The translations under genes were made by a program, and so were the position numbers. From an uncultured Bacilli bacterium (GTDB lineage Bacteria > Bacillota_I > Bacilli_A > RF39 > UBA660): a DNA stretch of 56,456 bases. Each line of letters begins with the position of its first letter. Positions within the stretch are counted from its first letter, which is position 1. The notes under the pieces were generated by a model. The model had not been told where the DNA came from, ran no database searches, and worked only from the letters and a program-made list of their open reading frames with translations. This document shows, in pieces, positions 32,783 to 41,264 of this stretch. Where the stretch lies: NCBI GenBank assembly GCA_934120265.1, contig CAKOTU010000006.1, forward strand, positions 1 to 56,456, written 5' to 3'.

Positions 32783-33676
32783 GTGGTAATTATAAATTAC
32801 TATATAGAAATAAAAGAAGAACTAATAAATAACGAGATAACAAAAAGAGTAAAAGATTATAGTAAAAATAGAAGCGATTTAAATACATATTATAATGTAG
32901 GAAAATTACTATCAGAAGCAGGTAAACATTATGGAGAAGGTATTATTAAAGAATATTCTATAAAGTTGGTTATTGAAGTAGGAAGAAAATATAATTATAC
33001 TCTTTTAAAAAATGCGCGTTCATTTTATTATATGATTCAAAAAAGTCCGACAATGTCGGACCTTTTGACATGGAGCCATTATATAGAGCTGTTACCAATT
33101 AAAGATATAAATAAAATCAATTACTATATTAAAATAGCCGAGCAACAAAACTTATCAGTAAGACAATTAAGAGAAAGAATAAAAAATAAAGAATATGAAA
33201 GATTAGATGAAAAAACAAAGAAAAAATTAATTAATAATGAAGAGCCTAAAATAAATGATTTAATAAAGAATCCTATTCTAATTAAGAATACCTGTGATTA
33301 TAAAGAGGTGTCAGAAAAAACATTACAGAAATTAATACTTGAAGATATAGAAAATTTTTTGATTGAATTAGGAGAAGGATTTACCTTTATAAAAAGCGAA
33401 TATAAAATAAAACTAGGAGATAGGTATAACTATATAGATTTATTACTCTATAATATAAACTTCAATTGTTATGTAGTAATAGAATTAAAAGTAACAGAGT
33501 TAAAGAAAGAACATATAGGACAAATAGAAACGTATATGAATTATATAGATAAAAATATAAGAAGAGTAGCTCAAGATAAAACAATAGGAATAATTATATG
33601 TAAAAAAGATAATAAATTTATAATGGAATACTGTAGTGATGATAGGATATATCAAAAAATGTACGAGTTGGTGTAA
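32783..33676 (+). CDS. DUF1016/YhcG-type PD-(D/E)xK nuclease
   Basis: A 297-aa protein with the two parts of YhcG nucleases: an N-terminal DUF1016-N helical domain (YNVGKLLSEAGKHYGEGI, the MSDLLTWSHYIELL block, EQQNLSVRQLRERI) and a C-terminal PD-(D/E)xK domain with DRYNYIDLLLYN (Asp) and VVIELKVTEL (E-x-K). The family is linked to mobile elements and defence, but no partner is seen. The start is uncertain: the only frame-compatible standard codon, GTG at 32783, overlaps the AGGAGG at 32778-32783, so a non-standard ATT or ATA a few bases later is possible. Composition is similar to its neighbours. Confidence 0.8.
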   Translation: MVIINYYIEIKEELINNEITKRVKDYSKNRSDLNTYYNVGKLLSEAGKHYGEGIIKEYSIKLVIEVGRKYNYTLLKNARSFYYMIQKSPTMSDLLTWSHYIELLPIKDINKINYYIKIAEQQNLSVRQLRERIKNKEYERLDEKTKKKLINNEEPKINDLIKNPILIKNTCDYKEVSEKTLQKLILEDIENFLIELGEGFTFIKSEYKIKLGDRYNYIDLLLYNINFNCYVVIELKVTELKKEHIGQIETYMNYIDKNIRRVAQDKTIGIIICKKDNKFIMEYCSDDRIYQKMYELV

Positions 33677-33712
33677 GTAAATAAGATATTTTCACAATTT
33701 TTAAAAAATAGG

Positions 33713-33741
33713 TTTTCAAAATAAAAAATGTATGCTAAAAT
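33713..33741 (+). promoter_or_regulatory. Promoter of sepF
   Basis: TTTTCA, 17-bp spacer, TAAAAT; 43 bases before the sepF start. Confidence 0.55.
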
Positions 33742-33783
33742 TATCTATAGTAGAGTGGCTAAATGCCTATTAGGAGGATAATT

Positions 33784-34200
33784 ATGGGATTTTTAAAAAA
33801 ATTATTTAAAGATGATGAAAATGATAATATATTTTCAACAGATAATGTAAGTGATGCATATTATAATTTAAAACCAGAAGAAGCATTACAAGAAAATGAA
33901 GGTGGAAGTAAGATGATACTTTTAGAACCTCGTGCTTATTCTGAATCACAACAAATAGTGGATTATTTAAGAAATAGAAATGCTGTTGTTGTTAATTTAA
34001 AAAGAGTAACTGGTGATCAAGCTAAACGAATTGTTGATTTCTTAAGTGGAACTATTTATGCAATTGGCGGTGAAATTCAAAAAATTGGTGGAGGAATTTT
34101 CCTATGTACACCAAATAATGTGAATATTCAAGGTAAGATTACCGATGAAAAAGATGGTAAAGATATTCACGACAACGATGATATTAATATAGAATGGTAA
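33784..34200 (+). CDS. sepF: Cell division protein SepF
   Basis: FtsZ-associated ring protein. The N-terminal amphipathic membrane helix (MGFLKKLFK) is followed by an acidic linker and the SepF domain (ILLEPRAYSESQQIVDYLRNR, VVNLKRVTGDQAKRIVDFLSG, GGGIFLCTPNNV). 138 aa. I start at the ATG at 33784, seven bases after AGGAGG; a longer frame from 33763 would remove the helix from the N-terminus. The sepF-divIVA-ileS order follows Bacillus, minus ylmG and ylmH. Confidence 0.92.
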   Translation: MGFLKKLFKDDENDNIFSTDNVSDAYYNLKPEEALQENEGGSKMILLEPRAYSESQQIVDYLRNRNAVVVNLKRVTGDQAKRIVDFLSGTIYAIGGEIQKIGGGIFLCTPNNVNIQGKITDEKDGKDIHDNDDINIEW

Positions 34201-34261
34201 AAAATACTTTAAATTAAAAGAAAAGTGTGCTACAATATCACGTAGTGCCTGAGGTGATAGT

Positions 34262-34720
34262 ATGGAAAAGTTTACAAGAACACTTCGTGGCTATGATCCA
34301 GATGAAGTTAATCACTTCATAGATCAAGTTATCAGTCAAGTTGAAATAATGGTTAATGATATTAAGTCTAAAAATAAGAAAATAGCTGAACTTTCTAGCC
34401 TAGAAGAGGAAAATGCTAAATTAAAGGAAAAGTTAGCAACATATGAACATATGGAAGGTACTTTAAATAGAGCAATACTAATGGCTGAAAAGACTAGTGA
34501 ACAGATTAAGTTATCTGCTCATCAAGAAAGTGAGACTATTATTAATGATGCAAAAAGAAATGCTAATAGAATTGTAAATGATGCACTTCTTAGAGCAGAA
34601 AAGACTGAGATGGAAGCAGATATGCTAAGACGTAATATCACTATATTTAAAAGAAAACTAAAAAGTATTATAGAGGCACAACTTGATATGGTAAATGATA
34701 TTGAAAAAGTAGATTTTTAA
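34262..34720 (+). CDS. divIVA: DivIVA family cell-division/polarity protein
   Basis: Coiled-coil protein that binds negatively curved membrane. The start KFTRTLRGYDPDEVNHFIDQV matches the DivIVA lipid-binding domain, followed by about 100 residues of coiled coil. It is 152 aa. Compared with B. subtilis DivIVA, the first eight or so residues (the L-T-P-x-D-I-x part) are missing, and an in-frame stop just upstream excludes a longer start. GAGGTGA precedes the ATG. Confidence 0.87.
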   Translation: MEKFTRTLRGYDPDEVNHFIDQVISQVEIMVNDIKSKNKKIAELSSLEEENAKLKEKLATYEHMEGTLNRAILMAEKTSEQIKLSAHQESETIINDAKRNANRIVNDALLRAEKTEMEADMLRRNITIFKRKLKSIIEAQLDMVNDIEKVDF

Positions 34721-34750
34721 AACAATTGATAGAGACGATATAATGGGGAT

Positions 34751-34927
34751 TTTAAAGAGAATCTGTGGTTGGTGTGAACAGATAAATGAAACATTATATA
34801 AATCACTCTTGATGTTTTTAGTGGATAAGATTAAAACGGTAACGCGTTATAGTTTCAAGGTGTATATGCACAAATTAAGGTGGTACCGCGTAACTCACGT
34901 CCTTATATAGGATGTGAGTTTTTATAT
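34751..34927 (+). promoter_or_regulatory. T-box riboswitch (Ile)
   Basis: T-box leader with core AAGGTGGTACCGCG at 34877-34890 and terminator pair AACTCAC/GTGAGTT plus T run (34892-34925). Likely specifier ATC at 34802-34804 in AAATCACTC, matching isoleucine and ileS. Its antiterminator half is nearly identical to that of the Phe T-box. A TATAAT box at 34739-34744 precedes it. Confidence 0.9.
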
Positions 34928-34941
34928 ATTTGGGAGGGTTT

Positions 34942-35601
34942 ATGAATAGTATAGAAAAGAAAATTTATGAAAAAAAGGAAGAGGAAGCACTAGAAATTCA
35001 GAAAGAAATTGATAGACAATATAAGGAGTTTGAAGAATTTATTAGATTTCAGAAGAAAGAACTTAGAAAAAGTATTAAAAAATTTAATAAATATAGAGAA
35101 GATAATATAGTTAAGGTTAGATTAGGAGATTTTATTGACGCTTTATCATCTTTAATAGGCGAAAAAAGAGATTATTTTTCTTACCGTATCAGTACAAACA
35201 TTTCTAGCGTGGGGGAAAATTGCATTACTGAAGATATGACACAAGATAAAAAATGGAAGTATGCCATTTATGATAAGCCTCAAGCGCTGTTATTTATTTT
35301 TACTAAAGATGATAAATATAATTATTTTTTCCATTTTGATTTAAATTTAGACGAGATTCAATGTGATAATAAAAAGATGTTGGAGCACTGTTCTACTAGT
35401 TTTAAAAAAGATCCCAATCCTCTTTTAGCGGGAAAAACATATATAGTTATTGATAAAGATATAGATGATGTAATAATTAGTTTTAACTTTGATACATTAA
35501 TTGTAGGTAATGAAGATTCCAACTTAATAATACAAACATTAAACGTATGTGATGAAATAGCTAAAACTAAAGTAAAGAAATTAGGAGGTATTTATGAATA
35601 A
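34942..35601 (+). CDS. Hypothetical protein in the Ile T-box operon
   Basis: A 219-aa protein of unknown family. The first about 55 residues are a charged coiled coil (EKKEEEALEIQKEIDRQYKE), the rest alpha/beta with segments such as YAIYDKPQALLFIFTKDD and DVIISFNFDTLIVG. No signal or membrane segment. I start at the ATG at 34942, four bases after GGGAGGG; the TTG at 34930 lies upstream of that site. Its end overlaps the ileS start by eight bases, so both are under the Ile T-box. Confidence 0.7.
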   Translation: MNSIEKKIYEKKEEEALEIQKEIDRQYKEFEEFIRFQKKELRKSIKKFNKYREDNIVKVRLGDFIDALSSLIGEKRDYFSYRISTNISSVGENCITEDMTQDKKWKYAIYDKPQALLFIFTKDDKYNYFFHFDLNLDEIQCDNKKMLEHCSTSFKKDPNPLLAGKTYIVIDKDIDDVIISFNFDTLIVGNEDSNLIIQTLNVCDEIAKTKVKKLGGIYE

Positions 35602-38600
35602 ATTTGAAGAACTAGATAAAAGAAAAGCTAGTGAAGTAGAAAATGATTTAGTAAAATACTGGAAGGAAAATAAAGTATTTGAAAAAAGTATAGAAAATAG
35701 AGAAGGAGAAAAAGACTTTGTCTTTTATGATGGACCAATATATGCCAATGCTAAACCTGGTATTCATCATGTATTTGCAAAAACTATAAAAGATACATTT
35801 TGTAAATACAAAACAATGCAAGGGTATAGAGTGTTAAGAAAAATTGGGCTTGATACTCACGGACTTCCTATTGAAGTAAATGTTGAAAAGAAACTAGGAT
35901 TTACTGGTAAAGCTGATATTGAAAAATTTGGCGTTGAAAATTTCTGTAAAGAATGTAACAAAGCAACTGCTATTAATATAGATGAGATTAATCATGTAAC
36001 TGATATGATGGGACAATTTATAGATTGTGATAATCCATATATTACTTGTTCTAATGATTACATAGAATCTGAATGGTGGATTATAAAAGAAATGGATAAA
36101 AAAGGTCTGTTATATCATGGGAATAAAGTTCTTTGGTATTGCCCTAGATGTGGAACTGAACTTTCTGCTAATGAAGTATCTCAAGGTTATGAACAAGTTT
36201 CTGTTAACTCTGTTATAGTTCCTTTTAAGGAAGTTGATAGCGATAGCTATTTCCTTGCTTGGACAACAACAGCTTGGACTTTGATGGCCAATGTAGCGCT
36301 TTGCGTTAATCCTGATCTTACTTATATTAAAGCTGAATCTCAAGGATATAAATTTATTCTTGCTGAATGCCTTGCCAATAAAGTATTAGGAGATGAATAC
36401 AAAGTATTAGAAACATACAAAGGTAGTGATTTAGTAGGACGTAAATATGAACAATTAATGCCTTTTGTAAAAGTTGATGGTAATGCTTTTGAAATAATAG
36501 CAGATTCTTATGTTTCAGCAGAAGATGGAACTGGTATTGTTCATAATGCTCCTGCATACGGAGATGATGATAACCGTGTATGTAGAGAGAATAATATTGG
36601 TTTTGTAAATCCTGTAGGACTAGATGGAAGATACACAGAAGGCCCTTGGAAGGGAACTTTAGTTACAGATAAAGATTTAGAGTTAGAAATTATTAAATGG
36701 TTAAAAGAAAATGATAAATTATTTAAGAAAAATAAAATAACACATGATTATCCACATTGTTGGAGATGCCATAGCCCACTTATTAGTTATCCAAAACCAG
36801 CTTGGTATATTAAAACAACTGCATACAAAGATAAAATTATTGAAGCTAACAAAAAAATTAATTGGTATCCTAGCTATGTAGGAGAAAAACGTTTTGGTAA
36901 CTGGCTTGAAAATATGGTTGATTGGGGTATATCTCGTAATCGTTATTGGGGTTGTCCTCTTCCTGTATGGACTTGTTCATGTGGACACAAAGAGGTTATT
37001 GGATCACTTGATGAATTACAAGCTTCTATTATAGAAGATGTAAATGTTCATGAAATGGAATTACATCGTCCATATGTAGATGAATTACATATTAAATGTA
37101 AAGAATGCGGTAAAACAATGGATCGCGTTAAAGATGTAATGGACGTATGGTTTGATTCAGGTTCTATGCCATATGCACAATTCCATTATCCGTTTGAAAA
37201 TAAAGAATTATTTGAAAATCAATTTCCAGCTGACTTTATAGCAGAAGGTCTAGATCAAACACGTGGTTGGTTCTATGTTTTACTTGTTATTTCAACAATA
37301 ATTTCTGGAGAGAGTTCATTTAAAAACGTAGTAGTTAACGATATGATGCTTGATGCTAATGGAAAGAAAATGAGTAAATCAACAGGAAATATTATTGATC
37401 CGGTTGAAATTATGACTAAATATGGAGCTGATCCTATCAGATGGTATATGTTATATACTTCTCCAGTATGGACTCCATTAAAATTTGATGAGAATGGTGT
37501 AAAAGAAGTAAACTCTAAATTTATAAGTACATTAAAAAATACTTATTCATTCTTTGAGATGTATGCTAATGCTGATGGCGTAGATCCAAGAGAATACACA
37601 GTAGACTATAATGAACGTGATTTATCAGATAAATGGTTACTTTCTAAGCTAAACAAATTAGTACGTGAAGTAACTGCATCTTATGAAGAATATAACTTAA
37701 CTGATGTCGTTAAAAATATAACTAATTTTGTTAGTGAAGATTTATCTAACTGGTATATAAGAGGAAATAGAAGAAGATTCTGGGAGAGTGAATTAACACT
37801 TTCAAAAAAAGCCGTTTACTTAACAACTTATGAAACATTACTTACATTAACTAAGTTAATAGCACCTGTTGTTCCTTTCATCTCAGAAGAAATATATCAA
37901 AAACTTACTGGTAGAGAATCAGTACATTTAGAGATGTTCCCAGTATGTAATGAAGAGTTAATCAACGAAGAAATCGAAAACAAGATGGATTTAGTTAGAG
38001 ATATATGTTCACTTGGTAGATTTGCTCGTGAAGACGCTAAAATAAAAGTTAGACAACCAATTAGTGAACTTATTTTAGCACATGATAATAAGTCTTTAAT
38101 TGAAACTTTAGAAGGTATGATTAAAGATGAATTAAACGTTAAAAATATTACTTATATGGAAGATTTAACTGAATATATGGATTATGTAATTAAACCAAAC
38201 TTTAGAGAAGTAGGAAAGGTATTTGGATCAAAAATTAAACTATTCCAAGAAGCTTTAGCTAAACTTTCAACACAAGAAATAGAAACTATAAAAAATGGTA
38301 CACTTACTATTGATTTAGATGGTGAGGCTGTTGAGGTTAATAGTTCAATGGTAGAAATCAATGTTAAGATTAAAGAAGGATATTGCAGTAGTAACAATGG
38401 TAAGACATTTGTTATTCTAAATACTGAACTTACAGAAGAATTGATTAATGAAGGTATAGCTCGTGAATTAATAAGAAAAATTCAAAGCTTACGTAAGGAT
38501 GCTGATTTAGTTATTACTGATCATATTAACGTATACTATAATGGTAATAATACTATTGATAAAGTAATAAAAGTACATAATGATTTTATTAAGGGTGAAA

Positions 38601-38692
38601 CACTAGCACTAGATATTATTAAAGATGAATCATTAGACCTTGATTGTGATATTAATGATATCAAAGCTGGTATTAAAATTGAAAAAAACTAG
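35594..38692 (+). CDS. ileS: Isoleucyl-tRNA synthetase
   Basis: Class I synthetase of 1032 aa. The HIGH-type motif is GIHHVFAKT (about 56-64), typical of the Clostridia-type enzymes, and the KMSKS loop is intact (GKKMSKSTGN, about 592-601). The editing domain lies between (LAWTTTAWTLMANVA, then NAPAYGDDD), followed by the anticodon-binding region and a C-terminal extension. Motif details and length resemble the eukaryote-like (type 2) branch, often associated with mupirocin tolerance. AGGAGG start, last gene of the T-box operon. Confidence 0.95.
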   Translation: MNKFEELDKRKASEVENDLVKYWKENKVFEKSIENREGEKDFVFYDGPIYANAKPGIHHVFAKTIKDTFCKYKTMQGYRVLRKIGLDTHGLPIEVNVEKKLGFTGKADIEKFGVENFCKECNKATAINIDEINHVTDMMGQFIDCDNPYITCSNDYIESEWWIIKEMDKKGLLYHGNKVLWYCPRCGTELSANEVSQGYEQVSVNSVIVPFKEVDSDSYFLAWTTTAWTLMANVALCVNPDLTYIKAESQGYKFILAECLANKVLGDEYKVLETYKGSDLVGRKYEQLMPFVKVDGNAFEIIADSYVSAEDGTGIVHNAPAYGDDDNRVCRENNIGFVNPVGLDGRYTEGPWKGTLVTDKDLELEIIKWLKENDKLFKKNKITHDYPHCWRCHSPLISYPKPAWYIKTTAYKDKIIEANKKINWYPSYVGEKRFGNWLENMVDWGISRNRYWGCPLPVWTCSCGHKEVIGSLDELQASIIEDVNVHEMELHRPYVDELHIKCKECGKTMDRVKDVMDVWFDSGSMPYAQFHYPFENKELFENQFPADFIAEGLDQTRGWFYVLLVISTIISGESSFKNVVVNDMMLDANGKKMSKSTGNIIDPVEIMTKYGADPIRWYMLYTSPVWTPLKFDENGVKEVNSKFISTLKNTYSFFEMYANADGVDPREYTVDYNERDLSDKWLLSKLNKLVREVTASYEEYNLTDVVKNITNFVSEDLSNWYIRGNRRRFWESELTLSKKAVYLTTYETLLTLTKLIAPVVPFISEEIYQKLTGRESVHLEMFPVCNEELINEEIENKMDLVRDICSLGRFAREDAKIKVRQPISELILAHDNKSLIETLEGMIKDELNVKNITYMEDLTEYMDYVIKPNFREVGKVFGSKIKLFQEALAKLSTQEIETIKNGTLTIDLDGEAVEVNSSMVEINVKIKEGYCSSNNGKTFVILNTELTEELINEGIARELIRKIQSLRKDADLVITDHINVYYNGNNTIDKVIKVHNDFIKGETLALDIIKDESLDLDCDINDIKAGIKIEKN

Positions 38693-38708
38693 TTTATCTA
38701 GTTTTTTT
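38684..38708 (+). terminator. Terminator after ileS
   Basis: Stem AAAACTAG/CTAGTTTT with loop TTTAT and a T run. Confidence 0.85.
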
Positions 38709-38778
38709 GTAAGATAATTTAGTACTTTACTTATTTCAAGTTATATATTAAAATATATTTATAGTGAGGATGATATTT

Positions 38779-39489
38779 ATGAAGAAAATTTTATTATTTG
38801 TATTAAGCTTTTTATTTTTAGTACCACTAGCTAGTGCTAAAACAGTTGATTTAAATGATATTGATTTAAAATTAGATTTTAAAGATGATTGGTATGTTTT
38901 TACAAGGTATAATTTGGATAACAATTCTTATTTAGAAGAATTAAATGTTACTAAAGAATATATGCAAGACTTCTTTGAACAAAATTTAGCTTATATTGAT
39001 GCTGTTCCAAGTGATTTTGATTATGAATTAATTCTTAGAGTGGGTAATGAAAAAAATGAAATAAATAATTTGACTAATTATGAAGATGAATTTGTAAAAG
39101 AAGTTTCTAAAGAATTGGGAAATCAAACCAATTCAGATAAGTATGATATATATAATAATGGAACTTATAAGTTTGCGACGGTTGAATACTATGATTCAGA
39201 AACAAAGTTTAATATAGTTGCATACTATACTGTTGTTAATAATAAGGGTTATACTTTCCAAATTCAAAAAGAAGAAGCTATTACTGATAATGATAAAGCT
39301 GAATTTAAAGAAATTATTAATACCATAAAGTTTAATATTAATGAAGAAGATTCTAATAAAGAAAAAGAAGAAATAAAAAAAGATAATAGTTCGTTTAATT
39401 GGAAGAATGTAATAATATATGCGGCAATAGGAGCAGTGGCCGGAGGAATTGGAGCAGCTATCGCAAAAAAGAAAAAATTAAACAAATAA
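38779..39489 (+). CDS. Exported protein of unknown function
   Basis: A 236-aa protein with a signal peptide (MKKILLFVLSFLFLVPLASA, cut near residue 20), an extracytoplasmic domain of about 170 residues (LDFKDDWYVFTRYN, then KFATVEYYDSETKFNIVAYYTVV) and a C-terminal membrane helix (about 209-229) ending in a basic tail. I start at the ATG at 38779, nine bases after GAGGA. The domain resembles surface-anchored proteins of gut Firmicutes but I cannot name it. Confidence 0.7.
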   Translation: MKKILLFVLSFLFLVPLASAKTVDLNDIDLKLDFKDDWYVFTRYNLDNNSYLEELNVTKEYMQDFFEQNLAYIDAVPSDFDYELILRVGNEKNEINNLTNYEDEFVKEVSKELGNQTNSDKYDIYNNGTYKFATVEYYDSETKFNIVAYYTVVNNKGYTFQIQKEEAITDNDKAEFKEIINTIKFNINEEDSNKEKEEIKKDNSSFNWKNVIIYAAIGAVAGGIGAAIAKKKKLNK

Positions 39490-39517
39490 TACTGTAAAAA
39501 AATAGATAAATTTACAT

Positions 39518-39543
39518 AAACACCTTTACAAAGGTGTTTTTTT
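39518..39543 (+). terminator. Terminator before mraZ
   Basis: Stem AAACACCTTT/AAAGGTGTTT with a two-base AC loop and T run. The mraZ promoter overlaps its 3' half. Confidence 0.85.
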
Positions 39544-39553
39544 GTACTAAAAT
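39525..39553 (+). promoter_or_regulatory. Promoter of the mraZ (dcw) operon
   Basis: TTTACA, 17-bp spacer, TAAAAT, immediately before the MraZ repeats. Confidence 0.6.
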
Positions 39554-39590
39554 AGTGGTAGACAGTGGTTAAATGTGGAGAAAAGTGGGT
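39553..39590 (+). promoter_or_regulatory. MraZ operator: four direct repeats
   Basis: GTGG occurs at 39555, 39565, 39575 and 39585, exactly 10 bp apart. MraZ proteins bind direct repeats of this kind in front of their own operon (three repeats in E. coli, about four in Mycoplasma). Position between the -10 and the start codon implies autorepression by blocking initiation or early elongation. Confidence 0.82.
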
Positions 39591-39596
39591 GATTTT

Positions 39597-40031
39597 ATGT
39601 TTATGGGGGAATATCATTACTCAATCGATGAAAAAGGAAGATTAACCATACCAGCTAAGTTGAGATACGAATTAGGTGAAAATTTTATTGTTACACGTGG
39701 ATTAGATGGTTGTTTATTTGTTTATCCAAAAAACGAATGGGAAAATATAATCCAAAAATATAAAGAATTGCCTAATACCAAGGATGCACGTAATTTTATG
39801 CGTTTCTTCTTATCTGGAGCTACTGTATGTGAATTTGATAAACAAGGAAGAATCAACATTAGTGCACCACTTACTAAATATGCTGAACTAAAAAAAGACT
39901 GTGTTATTATTGGCGTTAATGATCGTCTTGAAGTTTGGAGTAAAGAAAGATGGGAATCATTTATCGATACTAATGAAGATAGTTTATCAGATATAGCAGA
40001 GAAGTTATTTTCTAGTAATTTAGATATTTAG
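39597..40031 (+). CDS. mraZ: Transcriptional regulator MraZ
   Basis: DNA-binding protein with two SpoVT/AbrB-like halves: MFMGEYHYSIDEKGRLTIPAKLR (1-23) and CEFDKQGRINISAPL (about 78-92). 144 aa. I start at the ATG at 39597, which gives the conserved MFMGEY start; GTGGGTG, part of the fourth operator repeat, also serves as the ribosome site. First gene of the division and cell wall cluster. Confidence 0.94.
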   Translation: MFMGEYHYSIDEKGRLTIPAKLRYELGENFIVTRGLDGCLFVYPKNEWENIIQKYKELPNTKDARNFMRFFLSGATVCEFDKQGRINISAPLTKYAELKKDCVIIGVNDRLEVWSKERWESFIDTNEDSLSDIAEKLFSSNLDI

Positions 40032-40039
40032 GAGGATAT

Positions 40040-40957
40040 ATGCACTATTCAGTATTACTTGAAGAATCAATTAAACATTTAAATTTAAAAGAAAATAGCA
40101 TTATCGTTGATTGTACATTAGGATATGCGGGCCACAGTAGTAGAGTATTAAAAGAAATTAAAAAGGGGTTTCTTTTCGCCTTTGATCAAGATGATGAAGC
40201 AATCAAATATAGTAAAGAAAAATTAGATAGAATATCTGATAATTACGAAATTATTAGAAGTAATTTTGTCAACTTAAAAGAAGAGTTGAATAAAAGAAAT
40301 GTTAACGAAGTAGATGGTATTTTATACGATTTAGGTGTATCTAGTCCTCAACTTGATAATAAAGAAAGAGGATTTAGTTTCCATGCTGATGCAAGACTTG
40401 ATATGCGTATGGATACTAAACAAAAATTGTCCGCTTATGAAGTTGTGAATAGTTACAATTACAACGATCTAGTTAGAATATTTAAAGTATATGGTGAAGA
40501 AAAATTTGCAACTTCCATTGCAAAAAATATTGTAACAATTCGTGAAAATAAACCTATCGAAACAACATTAGAACTTGCTGAGATAATTAGAAATAGTGTT
40601 CCTGAAAAGTATAGAAGAGAAAAACATCCTGCTCGTAAAGTGTTTCAAGCTATTAGAATTGAAGTCAATAATGAATTAAATGTTTTTGAAAATAGTTTAA
40701 ACCAAGCTTTAGATTTAGTTAAAGTTGGTGGAAGAATTTGTGTTATAACATTTCATTCATTAGAAGATAGAATTTGTAAAGATATTTTTAAACGTGTTAG
40801 TAGTGTAGATCCTAGTTTAAAAAATTTACCTATTATACCAGAAGAGTATCAACCAAAATTTAAGGTAGTAGCAAATATAGAACCATCTGTGCATGAATTA
40901 GAAGAAAATAATAGATCAAGAAGTGCAAGATTAAGAGTAATAGAAAGGGTAAGATAA
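40040..40957 (+). CDS. rsmH: 16S rRNA m4C1402 methyltransferase
   Basis: SAM-dependent methyltransferase for C1402 of 16S rRNA. Visible are the SAM-binding start IIVDCTLGYAGHS, LYDLGVSSPQLD, and the conserved KVFQAIRIEVNNEL and ICVITFHSLEDR. 305 aa, full length, beginning HYSVLLEESI as in the family. AGGAGG ribosome site eight bases after mraZ. Confidence 0.95.
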   Translation: MHYSVLLEESIKHLNLKENSIIVDCTLGYAGHSSRVLKEIKKGFLFAFDQDDEAIKYSKEKLDRISDNYEIIRSNFVNLKEELNKRNVNEVDGILYDLGVSSPQLDNKERGFSFHADARLDMRMDTKQKLSAYEVVNSYNYNDLVRIFKVYGEEKFATSIAKNIVTIRENKPIETTLELAEIIRNSVPEKYRREKHPARKVFQAIRIEVNNELNVFENSLNQALDLVKVGGRICVITFHSLEDRICKDIFKRVSSVDPSLKNLPIIPEEYQPKFKVVANIEPSVHELEENNRSRSARLRVIERVR

Positions 40958-40958
40958 C

Positions 40959-41255
40959 ATGACAAAGAAAAGAAGATTAGTAAAATTTACTAGAGGAGAA
41001 AAACTGTTATATAGTTGTGGTATTTTAGCGCTTTCGTTCACATTCTTGATTAAAATATTCTGTGGCGCAGGTATTGGTCATTTAAATATGAGTGTTGAAA
41101 AAATAAGATATAATATTAATACTCAAGAAAAAACTAATGAAAGCTTGACAATGAAAATAAACGAATTAACTTCATTTGATAATGTAAAAAATTTAGTTAA
41201 AGATATGGGGTTGGCATATAATAACGAAAATGTTATAATTGTAAATGAAGACTGA
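40959..41255 (+). CDS. ftsL: FtsL-like divisome protein
   Basis: A 98-aa bitopic protein: basic cytoplasmic head, one membrane helix (LLYSCGILALSFTFLIKIF, about 16-34), then an extracytoplasmic coiled-coil-like segment ending near NLVKDMGLAYNN. Sequence is poorly conserved in this family, but position between rsmH and ftsI is diagnostic. It starts one base after the rsmH stop. Confidence 0.82.
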   Translation: MTKKRRLVKFTRGEKLLYSCGILALSFTFLIKIFCGAGIGHLNMSVEKIRYNINTQEKTNESLTMKINELTSFDNVKNLVKDMGLAYNNENVIIVNED

Positions 41256-41264
41256 GGTGACTAG

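Noticed and set aside
39264..39617. Open frame on the - strand across the end of the 38779 gene and the mraZ operator
   Set aside because: It overlaps a coding region, terminator and promoter, and is a by-product of AT-rich composition.
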